A stretch of DNA of 64,000 nucleotides, taken from positions 22,049-86,048 of the forward strand of contig PBLA01000029.1 of NCBI GenBank assembly GCA_002722245.1. The letters are read 5' to 3'. Below are positions 8,594 to 15,908 of the stretch, piece after piece (positions within the stretch are counted from its first letter, which is position 1; each line of letters opens with the position of its first letter). The notes beneath the pieces were generated by a model, which did not search any database, had not been told where the DNA came from, and saw only the letters and a list, made by a program, of their open reading frames with translations. The stretch is from Flavobacteriales bacterium. GTDB taxonomy: Bacteria; Bacteroidota; Bacteroidia; Flavobacteriales_C; GCA-002722245. The position numbers were made by a program, and so were the translations under genes.

Positions 8594-9145
8594 TTAATCT
8601 TTTTTATCTAATTTCTTTGATTCAACAATAACACCGTTTTGGTATTTAATGATTGAACGAACAGTTTCGTTTTTATCGTAAAAAATCCATTTTCCATGTT
8701 TTTTTCCCTCTTTGAAATTACCAGTTAGTCTAACTGTACCTGGTGCATTTTTAAAATAATAACTCCACAATCCGTTTTTCATTCCTTTTCGGTATGAACC
8801 CTCCACTCGTTTGGCACTATTGTTATACCACTTTGTAAAAGAACCATTTTTTAAATCATCCAGGTAAGCGCCTTTTTCAAGCATTTTTCCAGTTACTCCA
8901 TTGTATCGAACAAATTCACCATTCCTTTTATTATTCTTGTAATTAATTTCCAGTATCAAAATTCCATTTTCAGAATAGAATTGCCAGTTCCCCCATTTAT
9001 TTCCATTGTTATCAAGTTTATTTCTATGACTCGTTGTATCGGGCGCATGCTTTGGACGCATGGCTGTTAATTCCTCAGGAGTTTGTGTGAAACTGAGAAG
9101 TCCAAGAATAATGGATAGGGCTACTATGTGTTTAATTACCTTCAT
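8594..9145 (-). CDS. MORN-variant repeat protein (YwqK-like) inside the fad operon
   Basis: A 183-residue protein with a signal peptide (residues 1 to ~20, KHIVALSIILGLLSFTQT) and about five MORN_2-type repeats of the form K-x-G-x-W/F-x-x-Y/W-Y (GNKWGNWQFYSENG, KNGEFVRYNGVTG, KNGSFTKWYNNSA, KNGLWSYYF, KHGKWIFYD). Databases often call such proteins YwqK antitoxins by inheritance; nothing here supports a toxin-antitoxin role. It lies between fadN and fadA with gaps of 20 and 4 bp and must be co-transcribed. A periplasmic or envelope structural/binding role is possible, but function is unknown. Confidence 0.85.
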   Translation of the reverse strand: MKVIKHIVALSIILGLLSFTQTPEELTAMRPKHAPDTTSHRNKLDNNGNKWGNWQFYSENGILILEINYKNNKRNGEFVRYNGVTGKMLEKGAYLDDLKNGSFTKWYNNSAKRVEGSYRKGMKNGLWSYYFKNAPGTVRLTGNFKEGKKHGKWIFYDKNETVRSIIKYQNGVIVESKKLDKKD

Positions 9146-9165
9146 GGGTAAACAAAAATTTTTTA

Positions 9166-11571
9166 TTAGTTCCTTAGCGGCTTTCCGGTAGTTAATATGC
9201 TTTGAATTCTTTCGAGTGTTTTTTTCTCACCCAACAGGGATAAAAATGCTTCTCGTTCCAAGTTTAATAGGTATTGTTCGGATACAGTTGTTTTTGCAGA
9301 TAAATCACCTCCACATAAAACGTATCCTAATTTTTCGGATATTAATTTATCGTGTTCGGAAATGTATTTTCCACTATACATTGTGTGTGCACCAGCATAA
9401 ACCATTCCTAGTCCCTGACGACCAAGCACCCGAATATTTTTTCGTTCTTGAGGTGGAGTGTATCCGGATAGAGCGAGTTCTAATACTGCCGATTTCGCTT
9501 CTTTAATCTGACGATCTTGGTTGATAACCACTTTATCTCTACCTTTTTTATAAATACCTAAGTCGAAAGCTTCAGCTGCACTTGTAGAAACTTTAGCCAT
9601 TCCTATTGTTAAAAAACGATCTCTTAGAGAAGGTAGTTCAATATCTCCGTCAAACGTTTCATCGGATAGTCTAAGCGCAAATTCTTTGGTTCCCCCCCCT
9701 CCTGGAATAACTCCTGCTCCAACTTCTACTAGTCCTGTGTAGGTTTCTGCACTGGCTATGACTTTGTCGGCGTGCAAAGCGATTTCACAACCACCTCCAA
9801 GAGCTAAGGCATGAGGAGCAATTACAACCGGTATGCTGGAACACCGTACCCTCATCATTGTTTTTTGAAAATATCGTATTGCAAAATCGAGCTCGTCATA
9901 TTCTTGCTCAATAGCTAACATAAATACCATTCCGAGGTTTGCTCCTGCTGAAAAATTATCGCCTTGATTAGCAATGACAATACCATTCCAGCCTTCGTTT
10001 TCTGCTAAATCTATCGCTTTATTAATACCTTGAAGTATTTCACTTCCCATGGTGTTCATTTTTGTATGAAATTCTAAATTTAGTACACCATCTCCAAGGT
10101 CAAATAACGTTGTTCCGCTGTTTTTCCAAACCACATTGGAGGCTCTTAAATTATCAAGAATAATAAAGTTTTCAGCTCCAGGAATCGTTTTGTAGGATTG
10201 TGAGTTAACATCATAAAATGTTCGAACACCATTTTCAATTTTATAAAAACTTTTTTTCCCTGAGGCAAGCATATCGGTAACCCATGAAGCTACTTGAATG
10301 CCGCTTTTTTGCATTAAACCAACAGCATTTTTAACTCCTATAGCATCCCAAGTTTCAAAGGGTCCAAGCTTCCAGCCGAATCCAGCTTTCATACCCTGAT
10401 CGATCTTGTATAGTTCATCGGATATTTCTGGAATTCTATTGGCTACATAAGAGAATAGGTTGGTGAAGATCCGTCTGTAAAAATCGCCGGCTTTATCTTT
10501 TCCCATTGCAAGAATGCCCATTCTTTTTGAAAGATTATCCTCTGATTTCGCTAAATCCAGCGTGGCAAATTTCACTTTTGATTTAGGGCCGTATTCTAAG
10601 GTTTCCAAATTCAATTCTAAAATTGTTTTTTTACCTTGTTCGTCTTTGTCTTTTTTATAAAAACCTTGTTTGGATTTAGAACCCAACCACCCATTAGATT
10701 CCATTTTTGTAATATATTCTGGAATGGTGAATTGTGCATTTGATTCATCTTCTGGGCAATTTTGTTGAACACCATTCGCAACTTTAATTAAAGTATCTAA
10801 ACCTACAACATCACAGGTTCTAAACGTAGCTGATTTGGGGCGACCAAGAATAGGACCTGTTAATTTATCCACTTCTCCAACGGTCATACCTAGTTCTTTC
10901 ACAGTATGAAAGAGGTTCATGATACCAAATACGCCAATTCGATTTGCAATAAAAGCAGGAGTGTCTTTACACAAAACCGTTGTTTTTCCTAGAAACTTTT
11001 CACCATAATTCATTACAAATTGAGTGACTTGTGTATCGGTTTTAGGTGTTGGAATAATTTCCAGTAATTTCAAGTATCGTGGAGGATTAAAGAAGTGGGT
11101 TCCACAGAAATGTTTTTGGAAATCTTCACTTCTTCCTTCGAGCATAAGATGGATAGGGATTCCTGAAGTGTTGGAGGTGATTAATGATCCTGGCTTTCGA
11201 TGTTTTTCAACTTCATTGAAAACCTTCTTTTTTATCTCTAAATTTTCAACTACAACTTCAATCGTCCAGTCACAATCACTGATTTTATGAAGGTCATCAT
11301 CAAAATTACCCGTTTCAATTTTTCTTCCGTCAGATTTTTTGTAGAGCGGGGAAGGATTTGATTTAATTGCAAAATTTAAGGCCTCATTTACAATTCTATT
11401 TCGAACTATTTTATCCTCCAGAGTGAGTCCTTTCGCATTTTCTTTTTCATTCGTTTCCTTTGGGACAATATCCAATAGAATAACATTTACTCCGATATTT
11501 GCAAAATGACATGCGATTCGAGATCCCATTACTCCCGAACCAAGAACCGCTACTTTATTAATTTTCCGCAT
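9166..11571 (-). CDS. fadN: Bifunctional 3-hydroxyacyl-CoA dehydrogenase / enoyl-CoA hydratase, FadN-like
   Basis: An 801-residue fusion catalysing hydration and NAD-dependent oxidation in beta-oxidation. The dehydrogenase comes first: Rossmann motif VAVLGSGVMGSRIA at 8-21, SNTSGIPI, and the catalytic-His segment HFFNPPRYLKLLEIIP near 157. The crotonase domain comes last: DNFSAGANL, then GGGCEIALHADKVIA and VGAGVIPGGGGTKE oxyanion/acid segments. This HAD-then-crotonase order is that of Bacillus FadN, opposite to E. coli FadB/FadJ (crotonase first). It is second in the fad operon, 91 bp after fadD, with a 10-bp dyad in the gap. Confidence 0.95.
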   Translation of the reverse strand: MRKINKVAVLGSGVMGSRIACHFANIGVNVILLDIVPKETNEKENAKGLTLEDKIVRNRIVNEALNFAIKSNPSPLYKKSDGRKIETGNFDDDLHKISDCDWTIEVVVENLEIKKKVFNEVEKHRKPGSLITSNTSGIPIHLMLEGRSEDFQKHFCGTHFFNPPRYLKLLEIIPTPKTDTQVTQFVMNYGEKFLGKTTVLCKDTPAFIANRIGVFGIMNLFHTVKELGMTVGEVDKLTGPILGRPKSATFRTCDVVGLDTLIKVANGVQQNCPEDESNAQFTIPEYITKMESNGWLGSKSKQGFYKKDKDEQGKKTILELNLETLEYGPKSKVKFATLDLAKSEDNLSKRMGILAMGKDKAGDFYRRIFTNLFSYVANRIPEISDELYKIDQGMKAGFGWKLGPFETWDAIGVKNAVGLMQKSGIQVASWVTDMLASGKKSFYKIENGVRTFYDVNSQSYKTIPGAENFIILDNLRASNVVWKNSGTTLFDLGDGVLNLEFHTKMNTMGSEILQGINKAIDLAENEGWNGIVIANQGDNFSAGANLGMVFMLAIEQEYDELDFAIRYFQKTMMRVRCSSIPVVIAPHALALGGGCEIALHADKVIASAETYTGLVEVGAGVIPGGGGTKEFALRLSDETFDGDIELPSLRDRFLTIGMAKVSTSAAEAFDLGIYKKGRDKVVINQDRQIKEAKSAVLELALSGYTPPQERKNIRVLGRQGLGMVYAGAHTMYSGKYISEHDKLISEKLGYVLCGGDLSAKTTVSEQYLLNLEREAFLSLLGEKKTLERIQSILTTGKPLRN

Positions 11572-11595
11572 ACTGTGATTGTATAAAAATAGTAA

Positions 11596-11625
11596 GTGTA
11601 AACAGCAGATTTTACCTGTTTACAC
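11596..11625. promoter_or_regulatory. Inverted repeat between fadD and fadN
   Basis: Perfect 10-bp arms GTGTAAACAG and CTGTTTACAC with a 10-nt spacer, in the only sizeable gap of the fad operon. No T-run follows on the minus strand, so an operator or mRNA-processing hairpin is more likely than a terminator. The 8-mer GTGTAAAC also occurs at 13552-13559 upstream of fadD. Confidence 0.4.
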
Positions 11626-11662
11626 CGTTAAAAGTTTCATATAATGAATAGAAAAAAATGAT

Positions 11663-13402
11663 CTATTGTTCTCCGTATATTTTTTTCACCAAGTGTTCAT
11701 ATTTAGCCATAATTGGCTTCCTTTTTGGTTTCATTGTTGGTGTTAATTCACCACCGGCTACAGACCACTCATGATCGATTAATTCAAATTTTTTGATTTG
11801 CTCTACTTGACCGAAACTTTGGTTGAAATTTTTAATGTCAGCATGAATAGCAGCAATAACATCTTTGTTGGAGCAAATTTCAGTATTTGTTTTATTTCCA
11901 AGATTTTCTTCTTTCCCCCATGCTTTTATGTATTCAAAGGCAGGTACAATAAGTGCTGATGTATGCTTTTTTCCTTCTCCAATTACCATGATTTGTTCAA
12001 TAAAAGGAGAGGCTTTCATGGTGTTTTCAATAGGTCCGGGTGCTACATATTTCCCTCCAGAGGTTTTAAACATTTGTTTTTTTCTATCGGTGATTTTTAG
12101 AAAGTCATTTTCAAATGTTCCAATATCTCCTGTATGGAACCATTCACCCGTCATCACCTCATCGGTTTGTTGCTCATCCTTATAGTAACCAAGCATAACA
12201 TTTGGTCCTTTTGCGAGAATTTCACCATCCTCCGCGATTTTAACTTCTACTTTTTCAACTACTTTTCCTACAGTACCGAATTTAGTACCATCAGGTAATA
12301 ATGTGTTCACAGATATAATTGGAGAGGTTTCCGTTAATCCATAACCTTCCAAAACAGGCAAACCAACACCCCAAAAGAATTTCTGCAATCGAGCTTGAAG
12401 TGCTGCAGAACCAGAAATAATAACTTTAACGTTTCCTCCAAGACCTTCTCGTATTTTTGAGTAAACAAGTTTGTCAGCGATAAAATTCCTGCCGTTACCA
12501 ATTTCAAAATTTTGAGCTTTACCAACTGCCCAGAAGAAGAGCTTTTTTATTATTCCTGATTTTTGACTGCCTCCGGCGATGATTTTATCATACACTTTTT
12601 CAATGAGTCGAGGAACAGCTGTGAAAATATGTGGTTTAACTTCTTTTATGTTTTCTCCAATTTTTTCTAAACTTTCAGCGTAATATATTTTTATTCCGGC
12701 ATAGATATATAAATTGAGAATCGTCCGCTCAAAAACATGACAAACAGGAAGGAAACTTAGGGCTATATCACCTGCCTCAACAGGGAGTAAAGGGATTCCG
12801 GCTTTCACATTGGACATTAAGTTGAGGTGACTTAACATTACTCCTTTAGGCTTTCCCGTTGTTCCAGAAGTATATATTATCGTGACCAGATCCGTCTCTT
12901 TTATATCGTTACTACGCTTTTTGATTTCATCATTGTGTTGATTGTTGCCCAGTTTGAGTACCTCTGTCCAGTGTTTTGCATCATCAATTTTATCGAAGGT
13001 AAACACGTCAATTATGCCCGGTGCTTTTTCTTTTGCCTTATTCACCTTTTCTAAAATTTCGGCATCACTTACAAATACATATTTGACCTCTGAATGGTTA
13101 AAGATGTATTCATAATCCTCTGCAGAGATTGTGGGATACATGGGGCATAGAATAGCACCAATTTGAGCAACTGCATAATTTAATATATTCCACTCTGGTC
13201 GATTATTATTAATTGAAGAAATCTTATCACCAGGTTCAACCCCTAATTCAATAAGTGCGTTGCTCATTTGTTGCACTTGATTACTAAAGTCTTGAGTTGA
13301 GTATTTCTCCCACTTACCATTTACTTTAGCAGCTAAACAGTCCTCAAACGGATAACTTTTTAAAGCATGAGGAAGAATGTCGAAGGTTCTTTTGATTTCC
13401 AT
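11663..13402 (-). CDS. fadD: Long-chain fatty acid-CoA ligase
   Basis: A 579-residue ANL-superfamily enzyme that activates fatty acids to acyl-CoA through an acyl-adenylate. The P-loop TIIYTSGTTGKPKGVMLSH is at 174-192; the substrate segment FLPVCHVFERT, the A5 motif GYGLTETSP, A7 GEWFHTGDIG and A8-type ITDRKKQMFKTSGGKYVAP follow in family order. Length and the inserted linker fit FAA1/ACSBG-like bacterial long-chain ligases rather than short-chain Acs. It heads the beta-oxidation operon and has a TAGGTTTG box upstream. Confidence 0.95.
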   Translation of the reverse strand: MEIKRTFDILPHALKSYPFEDCLAAKVNGKWEKYSTQDFSNQVQQMSNALIELGVEPGDKISSINNNRPEWNILNYAVAQIGAILCPMYPTISAEDYEYIFNHSEVKYVFVSDAEILEKVNKAKEKAPGIIDVFTFDKIDDAKHWTEVLKLGNNQHNDEIKKRSNDIKETDLVTIIYTSGTTGKPKGVMLSHLNLMSNVKAGIPLLPVEAGDIALSFLPVCHVFERTILNLYIYAGIKIYYAESLEKIGENIKEVKPHIFTAVPRLIEKVYDKIIAGGSQKSGIIKKLFFWAVGKAQNFEIGNGRNFIADKLVYSKIREGLGGNVKVIISGSAALQARLQKFFWGVGLPVLEGYGLTETSPIISVNTLLPDGTKFGTVGKVVEKVEVKIAEDGEILAKGPNVMLGYYKDEQQTDEVMTGEWFHTGDIGTFENDFLKITDRKKQMFKTSGGKYVAPGPIENTMKASPFIEQIMVIGEGKKHTSALIVPAFEYIKAWGKEENLGNKTNTEICSNKDVIAAIHADIKNFNQSFGQVEQIKKFELIDHEWSVAGGELTPTMKPKRKPIMAKYEHLVKKIYGEQ

Positions 13403-13445
13403 ATACTATTTATTAATTACGTATGACTTCACTGAAATGATAAAA

Positions 13446-13453
13446 CAAACCTA
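13446..13453 (-). promoter_or_regulatory. -7 promoter box of the fad operon
   Basis: Minus-strand TAGGTTTG matches TAnnTTTG, 43 nt upstream of the fadD ATG. No clear -33 TTTG is seen. The same 183-bp gap holds one copy of GTGTAAAC (13552-13559). Confidence 0.45.
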
Positions 13454-13585
13454 ATAATTTCATTCAGTATCGCTAATAAACCCTTTCTTAACGTTTGGAT
13501 TCCGAAAAAGTTATGCTTTTTTTCTGATTGTTTATTTTTATCAAAGAGGGGGTGTAAACCAAGGAGATATATATCTTAATTTCAC

Positions 13586-14662
13586 TTAAGGTATTTGTAT
13601 TCTATTTAAATAACGAAGAAGCTCGTTTAGTGCGTTTGAATTCATGTCAGGATTTAAAAGTGCGGAATGAATTGTTACAATCCATTGATGGTTGTATGTA
13701 TAGATTATATGGGAATGGATACCACCATAGCCTCCTTTACTACGTAGTATATTCAATTCATTATCATAGGTAAACTGATAAGGATCAGGGAATGATCTAG
13801 TTTTAGTAGGTTTTACGGAGTCTAAATGAAGTTCTTGAATAAGAAATTGTCCCCAATGAGCAAGGTCAGAGGCCGAAAGGTAGATGTGTTGATTGCCTTT
13901 CGTTCCATCATCAAATGGGAAACCACGAGAACGGAGATTATCACATAAAGCCAAGGTTGAATCAGGGAAAAATCGGTATCCCCATCCTTTATTTAGTATG
14001 GTGTCTTGTTTTGAACACGCTTTTGGTTGACACGGAATATGACTTTGGCTGACTAATTCTTTGATTAAAAATTCAAAATCCTTTTGAGTTACCCGTTCAA
14101 GTAAAGAGACAAGAATTAGATAATTAAAATCAGCATATTGAGTTTTTTTGCCAGGTTCAAAGGATAATGTTGGTTTTTTCGTGTGAATAAGTAGAAGAAG
14201 GTCATCATTATCCATTCTTTTTTGACGATCCTCCAGTTTGATGTTCCAATCATTGTAATATTCTTTGTGGTAAAATTTAAGATAAGAAGCAGGGAGGCCA
14301 GATTGATGGTTAATCAAATGCTCGACCGTGATGTTTTCGTAGGGGAATTGAGGTAGATAGGAAGTTATGTTTTCGGATAGCTTTATTTTACTCAACTTTA
14401 GTAAATGTTGTATGGCAAAATCTACAAAGGAGTGGGAGAGTTGACCGATATTAAAAAGAGTAGAATCATTAATGGGTTCAACTTTTAGCCTGTCTTTGTT
14501 TCCAAAGTTTTTTTTGTAAATAAATTCACCATTAAATTTTTTCACGGCGATTTGACCTGTAAAATTAGACGGTAGAAAGTATTGAATAGAATCAGAGTGT
14601 ATAGACTGACTAATGCAGGAAAAGGATAAAAAAAGGAATAGTCCTGAGATTACTTTCTCCAT
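13586..14662 (-). CDS. Beta-lactamase/penicillin-binding-fold protein with lost catalytic residues
   Basis: A 358-residue exported protein (signal peptide to about residue 20) with the beta-lactamase-related (class C/EstB-like) fold signature FNIGQLSHSF at 70-79, where active members read F-x-I-G-S-x-S/T-K-x-F. Here the nucleophilic Ser is Gln74 and the Lys is His77. The following block, NITSYLPQFPYENITVEHLINHQSGLP, is well conserved. The Y-x-N position reads YAD. The C-terminal K-G-G may correspond to the K/H-x-G motif. It is therefore probably a pseudo-enzyme, perhaps binding peptidoglycan or an ester ligand. Its start lies within the nitroreductase gene (13-bp overlap). Confidence 0.8.
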   Translation of the reverse strand: MEKVISGLFLFLSFSCISQSIHSDSIQYFLPSNFTGQIAVKKFNGEFIYKKNFGNKDRLKVEPINDSTLFNIGQLSHSFVDFAIQHLLKLSKIKLSENITSYLPQFPYENITVEHLINHQSGLPASYLKFYHKEYYNDWNIKLEDRQKRMDNDDLLLLIHTKKPTLSFEPGKKTQYADFNYLILVSLLERVTQKDFEFLIKELVSQSHIPCQPKACSKQDTILNKGWGYRFFPDSTLALCDNLRSRGFPFDDGTKGNQHIYLSASDLAHWGQFLIQELHLDSVKPTKTRSFPDPYQFTYDNELNILRSKGGYGGIHSHIIYTYNHQWIVTIHSALLNPDMNSNALNELLRYLNRIQIP

Positions 14663-15234
14663 TCTGTTTTATATTCTAATGGTTTGCGATGTTTTTTGGG
14701 CCAATCAATATTGGGATAGCCAAGGTAAAAAAGTCCGAGGCATTTATCTTTAGGTTGTAGGTTAAGAAAGGTTTTCATTTCCTCAGAGTAGCATACTGCA
14801 CCACTGCTCCAATACCCACCTAATCCGTAAGCGGTCGCTGTAAGATGCATGTTTTGAACGGCGCAGGCTACAGCTTCAATTTCTTCAATTTCCGGGATTT
14901 TTTCAATCTCCTGACGTTTCATGCATATGGCAATAACTACACTTGATAGTTGAGGACGATTCAAAAGTTTATCAAATTTTTTTTGATTAAACTCCTCGGA
15001 ACTAGTAGCGTGATTATAGGTATCTGCCATAAATTTACCCAAGTCTATTAAAGCATTTTCTTGAAAAATTACAAAATGCCACGGCTCTGTCATTCCATGT
15101 GTTGGAGCCCATCGAGCACTGTTTAAGATTTCCCTCAATTGGTCATCTAATACTTTTCTTGGTTTGAAATCCTCGGGTTTAATGGTTCTTCTGTCTTGTA
15201 TAAGTGCTTTTATATCACTTAAGCTATGTTTCAT
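14650..15234 (-). CDS. Nitroreductase-family FMN oxidoreductase
   Basis: A 194-residue flavoprotein of the nitroreductase fold. The FMN-binding RRT near residue 18, the segment LNSARWAPTHGMTEPWHFVI and GLGGYWSSGAV around residue 138 are typical of the YdjA-like short branch. The protein lacks a signal peptide and should be cytosolic, using NAD(P)H to reduce an unknown electrophile. It follows the unknown exported protein by 4 bp and overlaps the beta-lactamase-like gene, forming a three-gene operon. Confidence 0.9.
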   Translation of the reverse strand: MKHSLSDIKALIQDRRTIKPEDFKPRKVLDDQLREILNSARWAPTHGMTEPWHFVIFQENALIDLGKFMADTYNHATSSEEFNQKKFDKLLNRPQLSSVVIAICMKRQEIEKIPEIEEIEAVACAVQNMHLTATAYGLGGYWSSGAVCYSEEMKTFLNLQPKDKCLGLFYLGYPNIDWPKKHRKPLEYKTEWRK

Positions 15235-15238
15235 AAAA

Positions 15239-15769
15239 CTACGGTGTTAGTATGTGGTAGTTGCCACTGGTAAGGTCATATGATTTGTTCTTAAAGAGGA
15301 ACGGAATGCTTGAAAGCCCTGTTGTTGCAAATCCTATGGATATATAAACTGGGACGATCTCTTCATTTTTACCCTCAGTCCCTTCAGCAAAAGCCATTAA
15401 AACACCTTTGGATAGTATTCCTATTCCTGTAATTAAAAAAGGTTTGGCGAAATTTTTCCATTTTCTAATCCCTTTTCGATCGATTTCCAAAAAGCTAATG
15501 TCATTTTTATTAACCTCTGTACCATCATTAAAAACGAGGATAGAATCATATGAGGTTGAAAGAATTCCGTAATCGGGTGTCATTTCAATTCCTAAAACGG
15601 AGTCAGAGTAAAGTGTATAAAAAATCTTGGTGCCATAGGAGATTTCTCTGCTATTTCCTGATAGAGTGTCTTTTAGTATGATTTGACTATTCGCTTTAAA
15701 AAATCCAACAAGAAGTAGAAAAAAGCATATTGTGCGAAAAGAAGTATTTATGTGAGTAATGAATGACAT
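15239..15769 (-). CDS. Unknown exported protein
   Basis: A 176-residue protein with a signal peptide (FRTICFFLLLVGFFKANSQ) ending near residue 29. A beta-rich middle (DSVLGIEMTPDYGILSTSYDSILVFNDGTEV) is followed by two hydrophobic stretches (FLITGIGILSKGVLMAFA and VPVYISIGFATTGLSSIPF) that could be membrane helices or amphipathic strands. I do not recognise a family. It is the first gene of an operon with a nitroreductase and a beta-lactamase-like protein. Confidence 0.65.
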   Translation of the reverse strand: MSFITHINTSFRTICFFLLLVGFFKANSQIILKDTLSGNSREISYGTKIFYTLYSDSVLGIEMTPDYGILSTSYDSILVFNDGTEVNKNDISFLEIDRKGIRKWKNFAKPFLITGIGILSKGVLMAFAEGTEGKNEEIVPVYISIGFATTGLSSIPFLFKNKSYDLTSGNYHILTP

Positions 15770-15861
15770 AGCGTTATACTAATTTAAGATAAATTCACGC
15801 TCTATTAAGTATACAAAAAAATAGAATCATTAAGGCGGTAAAATTAATGAGTTCAACGTGC

Positions 15862-15891
15862 AAAAAAAAGAGGCTCCGTAAAGCCTCTTTT
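15862..15891 (-). terminator. Rho-independent terminator after the T9SS propeller gene
   Basis: 10-bp stem AAAAGAGGCT / AGCCTCTTTT with a 6-nt loop, ending in an eight-T run when read on the minus strand. It lies 18 bp beyond the stop codon of the gene ending at 15909. Confidence 0.85.
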
Positions 15892-15908
15892 CGTATCGTA
15901 GTGTTTAA

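Noticed and set aside
8222..8611. 129-codon plus-strand frame opposite the thiolase
   Set aside because: The minus-strand frame encodes a complete thiolase with all catalytic residues; the antisense frame has no recognisable features.
8594..9145. Toxin-antitoxin module (YwqK-type antitoxin name)
   Set aside because: The protein is an exported MORN_2-repeat protein with no toxin gene beside it; the name is inherited annotation. The same applies to 37249-37923.
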